Positions 33,956-42,075 of a DNA stretch of 55,041 nucleotides are shown here, piece by piece. Position numbers and translations under genes: made by a program. The notes under the pieces are model-generated. The model was not told the DNA's origin and did not search any database. It saw nothing but the letters and a program-made list of their open reading frames with translations. This DNA comes from an uncultured Clostridia bacterium (GTDB lineage: Bacteria > Bacillota > Clostridia > Oscillospirales > CAG-382): contig CANRIX010000015.1 in assembly GCA_947630765.1 (NCBI GenBank), forward strand, positions 1-55,041, given 5' to 3'. Positions within the stretch are counted from its first letter, which is position 1. The number at the start of each line of letters is the position of its first letter.

Positions 33956-35832
33956 GCGTCCCCCTTCGCGAATTCCGCGATCTGCTCCGGCAGGAAGCCG
34001 CGTTCGCCGTAAAGCGCCGCGTTCGCGCCGTGCAGCGGCAGTTCGCCGTCGATCGCCCGCAGGCGGAAGGTATGCTTGTCCGTTTCGCCGCACTGCGCAC
34101 ACCGGGCGATCAGCCGCTCGCCGAATCCGCCGGCCCGCACGCCCTCCTCGAGCACGCAGACCCGTTCGGCGCTCCCAAACAGCCCGCAAAGCGCCTCAAA
34201 CTCCTCCGCCGCAAGCGGGAACAGCTTCATCGCCCGCAGGACGCGGACCTTCCGCCCCCCGTCCGCGAGCAGCTCCGCCGCCCGGCAGACGTTTTCGGTC
34301 AGCCGCCCGTAGGTCAGCAGGACGACCGACAGCTCCGCTTCGGCTTCGCCGAAATCCGCCCGGAAAAGGTCGCCGAACCGCTCAAAACGCCCCGAAAACG
34401 CCCCGCATTCCGTCCCCTTCGGGTACCGCACGGCGGCGGGCCCGGGACAGTCCACCGCACGTTCGAGGCACTCCCGCAGCTCCGCGAGACTGTCCGGGGC
34501 GAACAGCGTCCAGCCGGGGAATTGCCCGAGGAACGCGACGTCGAACAGCCCGTGGTGGGTCACGCCGTCCGGGCCGACCAAGCCCGCACGGTCGAGCGCG
34601 AGCACGATCGGCAGGCCCTGCAGGGCGCAGTCGTGCAGCAATTGGTCGTAGGCGCGTTGGGCGAAGGTCGAATAGACCGCGAACACCGGCTTATACCCCT
34701 TCGCGGCGAGCCCGCAGGCGAAGGTCACGGCGTGCTCCTCGGCGATGCCCACGTCGAAGAACCGCTCCGGGAACTTCTTGCGGAAATCGGTCAGCCCGGT
34801 CCCGTCCGGCATGGCGGCGGTGACGGCGCAGATGCGTTCGTCCCGTTCGGCGAGCCGGCACAAGGTCTGCCCGAACGCTTCGGAATAGCATTCCCGCCCG
34901 TCCCCGCAGGGTTCCGGCGAGCCGGTTTCGAGGTCGAACCGCCCGATCCCGTGGTAGAGGTCCGGGCGTTCCTCGGCATAGGGATATCCCTTGCCCTTGC
35001 GGGTGCAGACGTGGACGACGCTGCAGCAGCCGTCCTCCTTCGCCTCCCGCAGCACGGTTTCGAGCAGGGATTCGTCGTTGCCGTCGAGCGGACCGTAGTA
35101 GTGCAGACCGAGGTGCTCGAACAGGTTCTCCCGCACCAGCCGTTTCCGCAGCCAGCCCTTGACGCGCTTGCAGAGCGAGACCAGCCCTTCGCCGATGAAC
35201 GGGATCCGCTGGAACGCCCGCTTGACGCGGTTCTTGATGCGGAAATACTTCGCCGAGTTGCGGAAGCGGTTGAGGTAGTTATCCAGCGCACCGACGTTGC
35301 GGGCGATGGACATGGTATTGTCGTTGAGGACGATGATGAGCCGGTCGTTCCCGGCGCAGTTGTTGAGCGCTTCGTAGGCCATTCCGCCGGTGAACGCCCC
35401 GTCCCCGATGACGGCGACGGTATAGAAGTCCTTCCCGGCGAGCCGGTTCGCCGTCGCGATGCCGAGCGCGGCGGAGATCGACGTGGACGAATGTCCCGCG
35501 CCGAACGCGTCGTGCGGGGATTCCGCCGGACGCTGGAAGCCGGAGATCCCGCCGTATTGCCGCAGGGTGTCGAACGCTTCCCGCCGCCCGGTCAGCAGTT
35601 TATGGACGTAGCTTTGATGCCCGACGTCGAAGAGAATGCTGTCCTCCGGGGTGGAAAAGACCCGGTGCAGGGCGATGGTCAGCTCGACCACGCCGAGGTT
35701 GGACGACAGGTGCCCGCCGTTGCGGGAAACGACGCGCAGGATCTCCTCCCGCACTTCCGAAGCGAGCGTATCCAGTTGTTCCGCGTCAAGGCGCTTGACG
35801 TCGTCGGGGGAGTGAATGGTTTCGAGTAGCAT
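33952..35832 (-). CDS. dxs: 1-deoxy-D-xylulose-5-phosphate synthase
   Basis: First enzyme of the MEP isoprenoid pathway: pyruvate plus glyceraldehyde 3-phosphate to DXP, using thiamine diphosphate. 626 residues from ATG 35832 (MLLETIHSPDDVKRL). Motifs: NGGHLSSNLGVVELT, GHQSYVHK, the ThDP motif GDGAFTGGMAYEALNN to NDNTMSI, the transketolase region GIAEEHAVTFACGLA and DRAGLVGPDGVTHHG. In one cluster with ispA, as expected for prenyl diphosphate supply. Confidence 0.98.
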   Translation of the reverse strand: MLLETIHSPDDVKRLDAEQLDTLASEVREEILRVVSRNGGHLSSNLGVVELTIALHRVFSTPEDSILFDVGHQSYVHKLLTGRREAFDTLRQYGGISGFQRPAESPHDAFGAGHSSTSISAALGIATANRLAGKDFYTVAVIGDGAFTGGMAYEALNNCAGNDRLIIVLNDNTMSIARNVGALDNYLNRFRNSAKYFRIKNRVKRAFQRIPFIGEGLVSLCKRVKGWLRKRLVRENLFEHLGLHYYGPLDGNDESLLETVLREAKEDGCCSVVHVCTRKGKGYPYAEERPDLYHGIGRFDLETGSPEPCGDGRECYSEAFGQTLCRLAERDERICAVTAAMPDGTGLTDFRKKFPERFFDVGIAEEHAVTFACGLAAKGYKPVFAVYSTFAQRAYDQLLHDCALQGLPIVLALDRAGLVGPDGVTHHGLFDVAFLGQFPGWTLFAPDSLAELRECLERAVDCPGPAAVRYPKGTECGAFSGRFERFGDLFRADFGEAEAELSVVLLTYGRLTENVCRAAELLADGGRKVRVLRAMKLFPLAAEEFEALCGLFGSAERVCVLEEGVRAGGFGERLIARCAQCGETDKHTFRLRAIDGELPLHGANAALYGERGFLPEQIAEFAKGDA

Positions 35833-35872
35833 TTGCTGTCCTTTTTGGCTTTTGAATTTTGCCGGATCTTCC

Positions 35873-36445
35873 TCACCGGCGGAAGCCGCAGAGCACCTTC
35901 GCCGCGAATGTGACGATAGCACCGCTGTGGCGCAGGGCGATCTCCTTGCCGATGGCCTTGCAGCCGACGGTCAGCGCCGCGATCAGCGAGGTCAGGCAGA
36001 GCGTCAGCCAGAACGCACCGTTGCCGACGAACAGACGCGCCGCGATCGCCGTCCCGGTCGCGCCCGAAACGACGCCGCAGATGTCCCCGACGATGTCGTT
36101 GCAGAAGGAACTCACGCGGGCGGAATTGTTGATCAGCCACACGCCCTTCTTGCCGGCACGCAGGCGGCGGGCCGCCATGCTGTGGAACGGGGCGGGGTCC
36201 GCCGTTGCGACGGCGAGCCCGACGACGTCGAAAAAGATCCCGAGAAAAATGAAGAAGAGCAGCAGGGGAATCGCCGCGAATACGCTCGCGTTTTCCGATA
36301 CCTCACCCGCTGCGACGGAAATGACTGCGGTGATGACGAAGCTGAGCAGGAACGCCGTGACGATCCAGCGGATCCGGGCCTTTCGCTGCTGCTCCTTCTT
36401 TTGGTCCCGCTTGTTTTTGACAGGCTTGGTTTTTTGTGGGTTCAT
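35873..36445 (-). CDS. oapA: OLE RNA-associated membrane protein (OapA-like)
   Basis: A 190-residue protein with a very basic N-terminus (about 1-28: MNPQKTKPVKNKRDQKKEQQ and on), suited to RNA contact, followed by two hydrophobic segments (about 27-50 and 55-82), the motif ADPAPFHSMAARRLRAGKKG, then VSSFCNDIVGDICGVVSG and a third hydrophobic segment (about 145-165). Placement directly between a large noncoding RNA region and dxs is the published position of OapA, the protein that brings OLE RNA to the membrane. ATG 36445 has GGAG only 2 bases away, so the start is uncertain; the open frame extends to 36508. Confidence 0.8.
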   Translation of the reverse strand: MNPQKTKPVKNKRDQKKEQQRKARIRWIVTAFLLSFVITAVISVAAGEVSENASVFAAIPLLLFFIFLGIFFDVVGLAVATADPAPFHSMAARRLRAGKKGVWLINNSARVSSFCNDIVGDICGVVSGATGTAIAARLFVGNGAFWLTLCLTSLIAALTVGCKAIGKEIALRHSGAIVTFAAKVLCGFRR

Positions 36446-37097
36446 AACTCCGTTTCGGTGAAAATGGTGATGGCGGCGCGTCAGGTAAACTTTGCGGCTT
36501 ACGGTCAAGCAGGTTTTCCCCGTTCGGCTACCTTCCGTCGCCGGAAGGCGGTTCCCCTTTCAAGCCGACGCCGGTGCATCGCTGCATTCGGGGCTTGATT
36601 GCCTTTTTTGCTCCGCACTGCAATCCCTGCCGCGCCTTTTCTCTTCTCAGCCTAGGAGATTTCCTCCATAATCTTCCACCGTCTAATCCCGTTTTGCAGC
36701 TGCAATTTCAGGGTCCTCCCGCTTTCACGGGGTTCGCCATCCGCTGCAACCACGCAGGGCAGGCTACGCCATCCACAGCGTCGGTCACGCACGGCGTTGC
36801 CGCCGCACGCAAGGTCGCACCGCGTAATGGGTTTCATCCCAAATCCGTGGAGGGGTTGGTTACCCCCACAGAAAAGGGCCTCCAAAGCTGTTGGGTCCAT
36901 TTCCCACATGCCATTGCAGGCGGCCCACCAGCTCATTTCTCCCAGCATCCACCCCAAACTGGGCGTAAGAAGCAAACACAAGGAGCTTCATCGTTTTGCC
37001 CTTTCATGCGTTTTTAGGCACATGTTCGACGGCAGTTGATTAAACTAGGATACTGCGCCATCTTTTCTTGAAATGTATTCGATTGTTCTATAGTTTT
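36446..37097 (-). ncRNA. ole: OLE RNA (ornate large extremophilic RNA), approximate ends
   Basis: A stretch of more than 600 bp on the minus strand without a credible protein, between ispA and oapA. Known biology: OLE is a roughly 600-nt structured RNA of some Firmicutes, encoded next to isoprenoid genes and immediately before oapA; it acts as a membrane ribonucleoprotein in stress responses. Sequence signs: moderate GC unlike the neighbours, many helix-forming segments (GGAGGAAATCTCC at 36652-36664, GAACCCCGTGAAAGCGGG-like stems, CCGCCTTCCGGCGACGGAAGG near 36535-36556). An open frame of 109 codons inside (36652-36981) has no ribosome binding site and odd composition. Identification rests on context, length and OapA; ends are not precise. 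Confidence 0.8.
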
Positions 37098-37111
37098 CCC
37101 GCTTTCGCGGG
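37098..37111 (-). repeat. GNRA-capped hairpin after ispA
   Basis: On the minus strand CCCGC-GAAA-GCGGG, 8 bp after the ispA stop. It marks the boundary between ispA and the RNA region and may be a processing or pause site. Confidence 0.5.
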
Positions 37112-37119
37112 CAGGTCAA

Positions 37120-38016
37120 TCACATCTTTCGCGTCAGCGCGTATGCGCACAGCGCCCGCAGGTCCGCCTTTTCATCCCCGTCCGGGGCGCTTTCGAGCAG
37201 TTCGCAGGCCCTCCGGCAACAGGCTTCGGCTTCCCTTGCCGCCGCTTCCTCGCCGAGCAGGGCGGGGAAGGTCGCTTTGCCGCTTTTCGCGTCCTTGCCG
37301 GGCGTCTTGCCGAGCGTTTCCGCCGTGGCGTGCAGGTCGAGCAGGTCGTCCGCGATCTGGAACGCAAGCCCGAACGCTTCCCCGAATCCACGCGCCCGCT
37401 TCCGCGCCGCGTCGTCCGTGACGTTCGCGGCAAGCAACCCCAATTCGCAGGCGGCGGCGAACAGGGCGCCGGTCTTGCGGTCGACGAGCTCCGTCAGTTC
37501 CGGCAGGGAGAGGGTTTTCCCCTCGCTTTGCAGGTCGATCTGCTGCCCGCCGCACATCCCGACGTCGCCGGCGGCGGCCGAAAGCAGTTTCACCGCCGAT
37601 AGATTCTGCGTTTCCCCGCAGAACGGGTTGCAGGACGCGGTATACAGCGCACGCAGCGCCAGCGCGTCCCCCGCGAGCAGCGCGGCCGCTTCGCCGAACT
37701 TCGCGTGGCAGGACGGCTTGCCCCGCCGCAGCAGGTCGTTGTCCATCGACGGCAGGTCGTCGTGCACGAGCGAAAACGCGTGCATCATCTCGACCGCCGC
37801 CGCGTAGGGGAGCGCCGACCGCCGTTCGCCGCCGTACAGGGCGCAGAAGGTCAGCACCAGATGCCCCCGCAAGCGCTTCCCGCCGCCGAGCGACGCATAC
37901 CGCATCGCTTCGCACAGGACCCCCGCCGGGTCGCCGGGACGCGCCGGAAGCCATTCCTCGAGCGCTTTTTCGACGGCATCCGCGTCCGCCCGCAGCGTTT
38001 CCGCGAGCGTCCTCAC
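37120..38016 (-). CDS. ispA: Farnesyl/geranyl diphosphate synthase
   Basis: Chain-elongating prenyltransferase making short isoprenoid diphosphates from IPP and DMAPP. 298 residues starting with GTG 38016, which overlaps the xseB stop (GTGA). Both Asp-rich motifs are present: DDLPSMDND (about 85) and DDLLDLH (about 224), with GGGKRLRG and GGQQIDL. Linked to dxs, which supplies the precursor pathway, across the OLE RNA and oapA. Confidence 0.96.
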   Translation of the reverse strand: MRTLAETLRADADAVEKALEEWLPARPGDPAGVLCEAMRYASLGGGKRLRGHLVLTFCALYGGERRSALPYAAAVEMMHAFSLVHDDLPSMDNDLLRRGKPSCHAKFGEAAALLAGDALALRALYTASCNPFCGETQNLSAVKLLSAAAGDVGMCGGQQIDLQSEGKTLSLPELTELVDRKTGALFAAACELGLLAANVTDDAARKRARGFGEAFGLAFQIADDLLDLHATAETLGKTPGKDAKSGKATFPALLGEEAAAREAEACCRRACELLESAPDGDEKADLRALCAYALTRKM

Positions 38017-38246
38017 GGCTGGGCTTCCGCCCCGCCCCGCAGGACGGTGATCTTTTCGTTCGCCTGGTTCAGCTGCGACGTGCAGAGCGCGATCAGCTTG
38101 GACGCTTCGTCGTACAGCTTGAGCATCTCCTCCAGTGAGAAGGATGGGCTTTCCAGCGTGCGGGTGATCTCCTCGAGCCGCTTGAGCGCCTGCTCGAAGG
38201 TCGGTTCCTTTTCTTCGCCCGCCGGGGGCGTCTGCATCTCGTTCAT
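38013..38246 (-). CDS. xseB: Exodeoxyribonuclease VII small subunit
   Basis: 77 residues from ATG 38246 with GGAGG upstream. It shows the family pattern TFEQALKRLEEITRTLESPS, then SLEEMLKLYDEASKLIALC. It pairs with XseA, which is not in the window. Both ends overlap neighbours by 4 bases (rluB upstream, ispA downstream). Confidence 0.93.
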   Translation of the reverse strand: MNEMQTPPAGEEKEPTFEQALKRLEEITRTLESPSFSLEEMLKLYDEASKLIALCTSQLNQANEKITVLRGGAEAQP

Positions 38247-39007
38247 CGGTTTTTCCCTCCGTTCAATTGCGTTTCCAGCGCATTTCGCTCCTCTTTCGTC
38301 AGCGGACGGCATCTCCCGCTTTCCAGTGTCCCGAGCGTCAGCGGTCCGAGCGCGACCCTGCGCAGCTGCATGACCGAAAGCCCGCAGGATTCGCACATCC
38401 GGCGGATCTGCCGGTTCTTTCCCTCGGTCAGCACGAACCGCACTCGGCTCGCGTTCTCGCTCCGTTCGACCAGCGACACTTCGACCGGGCGAATGGTGTC
38501 CTCCCGCCCCGTGCGGGGGTCGCGCAAGGTCCGCATTCCGCGCAGCGCATCCAGCTGGTCGTCGCGGACGCGCCCGGCGAGCATGACGGTGTAGACCTTT
38601 TTCAGGCAGCCGGACGGGTGGGCGACGCGGTTGGCGAGTTCGCCGTCGTCGGTCAGCAGCAGCAGACCTTCGCTGTCCTTATCCAGCCGACCGACCGGGT
38701 AGAGGTACCCGTCGTAGCCGTTTTCCCGCGCCAGGTCGACGACGGTCCTTCGCCCGTGTTCGTCCGAGCGGGTCGCCAGCACGCCGGCGGGCTTATTGAG
38801 CAGCAGGCAGATCTTGCGCCTGTGCGCAGGCGTCAGCGGTTCGCCGCGATAGGTGACGACGTCCTTTTGCGGGTCGATACGGTCGCCGAGCAGGGCGACC
38901 CGTCCGTTGACCGCGAACTGCCCCTCCCGGATCGCCGCTTCGGCGGCCCGGCGGGACATCAGCCCGCAGGCGGACACATATTTTTGCAGTTTTTCGTCGC
39001 TTGCCAT
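38243..39007 (-). CDS. rluB: Ribosomal large-subunit pseudouridine synthase, RsuA/RluB family
   Basis: 254 residues from ATG 39007 (MASDEKLQKYVSACGLMSRR), with AAGGA about 9 bases upstream. N-terminal S4 RNA-binding domain, then the catalytic motif GRLDKDSEGLLLLTDDG with the nucleophilic Asp, LNKPAGVLATR, and TEGKNRQIRRM. It probably modifies helix 89 of 23S rRNA (RluB role), though RluE/RluF-like specificity cannot be excluded. Overlaps xseB by ATGA. Confidence 0.93.
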   Translation of the reverse strand: MASDEKLQKYVSACGLMSRRAAEAAIREGQFAVNGRVALLGDRIDPQKDVVTYRGEPLTPAHRRKICLLLNKPAGVLATRSDEHGRRTVVDLARENGYDGYLYPVGRLDKDSEGLLLLTDDGELANRVAHPSGCLKKVYTVMLAGRVRDDQLDALRGMRTLRDPRTGREDTIRPVEVSLVERSENASRVRFVLTEGKNRQIRRMCESCGLSVMQLRRVALGPLTLGTLESGRCRPLTKEERNALETQLNGGKNR

Positions 39008-39023
39008 TTGCCATTCCTTACTT

Positions 39024-40226
39024 TTATTCTTCCGCGCCGAACAGCTTTTCCCAGAAGGACAGCCGACGCACCGGGGCGTCCTCGTCCGCGCACAGCGGAA
39101 CCGTTCCGAGCGTCTGCCCGTTCCAAGTGAACGCGACGCGACCCACCGCGTCGCCCTGCCGCACGCCGGCATAGACGAATGCGGGCGTTTCCACCTTCGC
39201 GTCCGCCGTTTCGCCCTTCGGCAGGCAGGCGGTCCATTCCACGCCCCCGTCCGACAGCGCGAGGAACGGCTGCTTCCCGCCGACGAGCGGCAGAAACAGC
39301 CCGTCGCCGACCCGCAGCGGCACCGCTTCAAAGCGGTCGAATCCCCGGTCGAGCAGGGACGTATGGGTGGCCGAAATGTTCGTATCCCCGAGCGTCACGG
39401 CGATCAGCGTCAGCCCGTTCCGCTCCGCAGCGGTCACGAAGCACTTGCCGTCCGCCGTCGTCCAGCCGGTTTTGACGCCGATCAGCCCGTCGTATTTGGT
39501 CAAAATCGGGTTGTGGTTGGTCAGCGAACGGGCGCCCGGTTGGTCCTGATAGGGGATCTTCATGCGGTAGGTCGAAACCATCTCGCGGAAGAGCGGATCT
39601 TGCAGCGCTTCCCGCGTCAGCAGGGCGAGCTCCCGGGCGGTCGTGTAATGCCCGGCGGCGGACAGCCCGTGCGGATTGGCGAAATGCGTGTGCGTCAGCC
39701 CGAGCGACTTCGCCTTCGCGTTCATGCGTTCGGCGAACGCTTCGACGCTCCCGTCGCAGGCGATCGCGAGCGCTTCCGCCGCGTCGTTGCCGCTTTCGAG
39801 CAGCAGCCCGTACAGCAGTTGTTCGACCGTCAGGTGTTCCCCGACCTGTAAATACAGCGAACTGCCTTCCGCGCCGGTCATTTCCGGCGTGACCGTCACG
39901 ACGGTTTCCGGCTTCAGTGTTTCCAGCACGACGAGCGCCGTCATGATCTTGGTCGTGCTCGCCATGCCGCGCTGCAGGTCCGCGTTCTGCGCGAACAGCA
40001 CGCTTCCGCTCGCCGCGTCGATGAGGATCGCGCTTCCGGCGTTCACGCCGTACCCGCCTTCCGCGCCGTAAGCGGAAAGGTCCAATGCGGCGACCCCGCC
40101 GCTGTCCGCCGGTTCTCCGTCCGCGCCGACCGGCGCCGACGCCGGAAAGAGCGGCAGCGCCATTCCCGCGCACAGCACGACGGTGCACAGCAGGAACGGC
40201 AGGACCCGTTTTCTCCAATTTTTCAC
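39024..40226 (-). CDS. dacF: D-alanyl-D-alanine carboxypeptidase (PBP5/DacF type)
   Basis: Trims the last D-Ala from peptidoglycan stem peptides outside the cell. 400 residues, GTG 40226 after GGGGG. Signal peptide (about 1-30, RVLPFLLCTVVLCAGMALPL), then the penicillin-binding triad: STTK (about 89-92), SGN (about 144) and KTGW (about 251). A C-terminal PBP5-like domain follows (EWTACLPKGE, QGDAVGRVAFTWNG). First gene of the long minus-strand cluster. Confidence 0.95.
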   Translation of the reverse strand: MKNWRKRVLPFLLCTVVLCAGMALPLFPASAPVGADGEPADSGGVAALDLSAYGAEGGYGVNAGSAILIDAASGSVLFAQNADLQRGMASTTKIMTALVVLETLKPETVVTVTPEMTGAEGSSLYLQVGEHLTVEQLLYGLLLESGNDAAEALAIACDGSVEAFAERMNAKAKSLGLTHTHFANPHGLSAAGHYTTARELALLTREALQDPLFREMVSTYRMKIPYQDQPGARSLTNHNPILTKYDGLIGVKTGWTTADGKCFVTAAERNGLTLIAVTLGDTNISATHTSLLDRGFDRFEAVPLRVGDGLFLPLVGGKQPFLALSDGGVEWTACLPKGETADAKVETPAFVYAGVRQGDAVGRVAFTWNGQTLGTVPLCADEDAPVRRLSFWEKLFGAEE

Positions 40227-40301
40227 AGAGCATTCCCCCGCAAGTATCCTATGCGGGAAAAGCGTCCGACAGAACGCGCGAGCGTACCCTACCGTTTATC
40301 C

Positions 40302-40330
40302 AGTATACAGCAAAACACGCAAAAAGTCAA
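40302..40330 (-). promoter_or_regulatory. Promoter of the dacF-recN cluster
   Basis: On the minus strand: TTGACT (40330-40325), 17 bp, TATACT (40307-40302), 76 bp before dacF. No other equally good promoter was seen down to the OLE region, so it may drive the whole array. Confidence 0.8.
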
Positions 40331-40391
40331 GAGATTTCGCAGAAACATTGCAAAGTCTACGAAAAAATTCCGTTTCCGCCCTTCCGCGCCC

Positions 40392-40420
40392 TTGCAATTC
40401 CGCCGAAACTGTGCTACAAT
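40392..40420 (+). promoter_or_regulatory. Promoter of galE
   Basis: TTGCAA (40392-40397), 17 bp, TACAAT (40415-40420), 40 bp before galE ATG. Confidence 0.7.
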
Positions 40421-40459
40421 ACCTATAAGAAACCATTTCTTGAAACGGAGGAAACACCT

Positions 40460-41458
40460 ATGCGGATCTTGGTAACCGGCGGGACCGGCTATATCGGTTC
40501 CCACACCTGCGTGCAATTGCTCGAACGCGGGGACGACGTGGTCATCGTGGACAATCTTTGCAATTCCGAAGCGTCCGTGGTCGAAAGCCTGCGGGAGATC
40601 ACCGGCAGGGCGCCGACGTTCTACCCGGTCGATATTCGCGACCGCGACGCGCTGGAGGCGGTCTTTGCCAAGCATGAGCCGGAAGCGGTCATTCACTTCG
40701 CCGGACTCAAGGCGGTTGGCGAATCGGTCGCAAAACCGCTCGAATACTACGAAAACAACCTCTCCGGGACGCTCGTCCTGCTCGGCGTGATGCGTGCGCA
40801 CGACTGCCGGAAGATCGTCTTTTCCTCGTCGGCGACGGTGTACGGGACGCCTGCGTCCGTGCCGATCCGCGAGGATTTCCCGACCGGCGGGACCACCAAT
40901 CCCTACGGCACCACCAAGCTCTTCCTGGAGCGGATTTTGATCGACCTGCAGAAGGCGGACCACCGCTGGAGCGTCGCCCTGCTGCGGTATTTCAACCCCA
41001 TCGGGGCGCACGAAAGCGGCAAGATCGGCGACAACCCGACCGGCACGCCGAACAACCTTATGCCGTACATCACGCGTGTCGCGAAGGGCGTCCTGCCGAT
41101 GCTTTCGGTCTACGGCGACGACTACCCGACCCCGGACGGCACCGGCGTGCGGGACTATATCCACGTCGAGGACCTCGCTGCGGGGCATCTCGCGGTCCTG
41201 CCGAAGCTGGACGAACCGGGCGTGCATATTTATAACCTCGGCACCGGCGTCGGGTACAGCGTGCTGGACATCGTCCACGCGTTCGAGCGTTCGACCGGGG
41301 TCAAGGTGCCGTACCGCGTCGTCCCCCGCCGTCCCGGGGACATCGCCGAATGCTGGTCCGACCCGTCCCGTGCGGAAACAGAGCTCGGCTGGAAAGCCGT
41401 GCGGACGCTCGAGGAGATGTGCCGCTCGTCCTGGAACTTTGAAAAGTCCAAGGCGTGA
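40460..41458 (+). CDS. galE: UDP-glucose 4-epimerase
   Basis: Interconverts UDP-glucose and UDP-galactose with bound NAD. 332 residues, ATG 40460 with GGAGG 8 bases upstream. Rossmann motif GGTGYIGSH, VIHFAGLKAVGES, catalytic Ser region FSSSATVYG, YxxxK as YGTTK, RYFNPIGAHESG, and GVRDYIHVEDLA. Its product would feed cell-surface polysaccharide synthesis. First gene of a three-gene plus-strand group. Confidence 0.96.
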   Translation: MRILVTGGTGYIGSHTCVQLLERGDDVVIVDNLCNSEASVVESLREITGRAPTFYPVDIRDRDALEAVFAKHEPEAVIHFAGLKAVGESVAKPLEYYENNLSGTLVLLGVMRAHDCRKIVFSSSATVYGTPASVPIREDFPTGGTTNPYGTTKLFLERILIDLQKADHRWSVALLRYFNPIGAHESGKIGDNPTGTPNNLMPYITRVAKGVLPMLSVYGDDYPTPDGTGVRDYIHVEDLAAGHLAVLPKLDEPGVHIYNLGTGVGYSVLDIVHAFERSTGVKVPYRVVPRRPGDIAECWSDPSRAETELGWKAVRTLEEMCRSSWNFEKSKA

Positions 41459-41476
41459 CGGGGGGAGGGGAGAACC

Positions 41477-42058
41477 GTGTCCTCTGCGATGGTCCATCTG
41501 ACCTGTGCGAAATGCTATGACCCGTCCGCGCCCACGCTGTTCTACACCGGCAACATCGCCCCCGACCTGATCGGCGACCGCGTCGCGAAGGACCGCACGC
41601 ACTTCCGGGGGGTGTCCGACCGATTCGACGCGCTTCGCCGGTTCGCGCAGGGGCTGGACCTGTCCGACCCGTTTTCCCGCGGGGTGCTTCTGCACCTGTT
41701 CCTCGACCTGCACTGGGACCGCGAGGGGTACGACGCGTACCAGGCTTCCCACGGGGAAGAGCCGGACTGGTTTTTTCACTACCGGCGGGAGATTTTCCTC
41801 GCCGGCGCGTACCTCTACCACCACGACCCGTCCGCGCCCGAACTGTTCCTCGCCATGAGCCGGACCTTCCTGCCCGACCCGGCGGGGAAGTACCCCTGCG
41901 GCGTGACGCGGGGCGGTCTGCAGGATTTCGTGTCCCGGACGTGGTACGGCATGCTCGACGCGTCGGACGCGTATTCGCAGGCCTTTCCGCCGGCGTTCGT
42001 CCGGCAGTTCGTCGCGTTCGTCGCCGACGAGTTCCGCAAGGCGTTCGGGAGCGCTTGA
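41477..42058 (+). CDS. Uncharacterised protein, zinc-dependent phospholipase C-like
   Basis: 193 residues. GTG 41477 is favoured because GGGGAGGGGAG (41462-41472) lies just before it; ATG 41489 would be too far. The sequence is rich in His and Asp in positions expected for a metal site: MVHLTCAKCYD, NIAPDLIGDRVAKDRTHF, LLHLFLDLHWD. This pattern occurs in small bacterial proteins related to the zinc-dependent phospholipase C/P1 nuclease fold. It lacks a signal peptide, so a cytosolic hydrolase is possible. Function not established. Confidence 0.6.
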   Translation: MSSAMVHLTCAKCYDPSAPTLFYTGNIAPDLIGDRVAKDRTHFRGVSDRFDALRRFAQGLDLSDPFSRGVLLHLFLDLHWDREGYDAYQASHGEEPDWFFHYRREIFLAGAYLYHHDPSAPELFLAMSRTFLPDPAGKYPCGVTRGGLQDFVSRTWYGMLDASDAYSQAFPPAFVRQFVAFVADEFRKAFGSA

Positions 42059-42075
42059 AAGGAGGGGCTTTCCCC

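Noticed and set aside
36652..36981. A 109-codon frame on the minus strand between ispA and oapA
   Set aside because: No ribosome binding site, unusual Cys/Trp/Gly composition, and it lies inside the proposed OLE RNA.
37087..37119. TTGACC and TATAGA after ispA considered as an OLE promoter
   Set aside because: The spacing is 21 bp, too long for a normal sigma-A promoter, and a hairpin fills the spacer.
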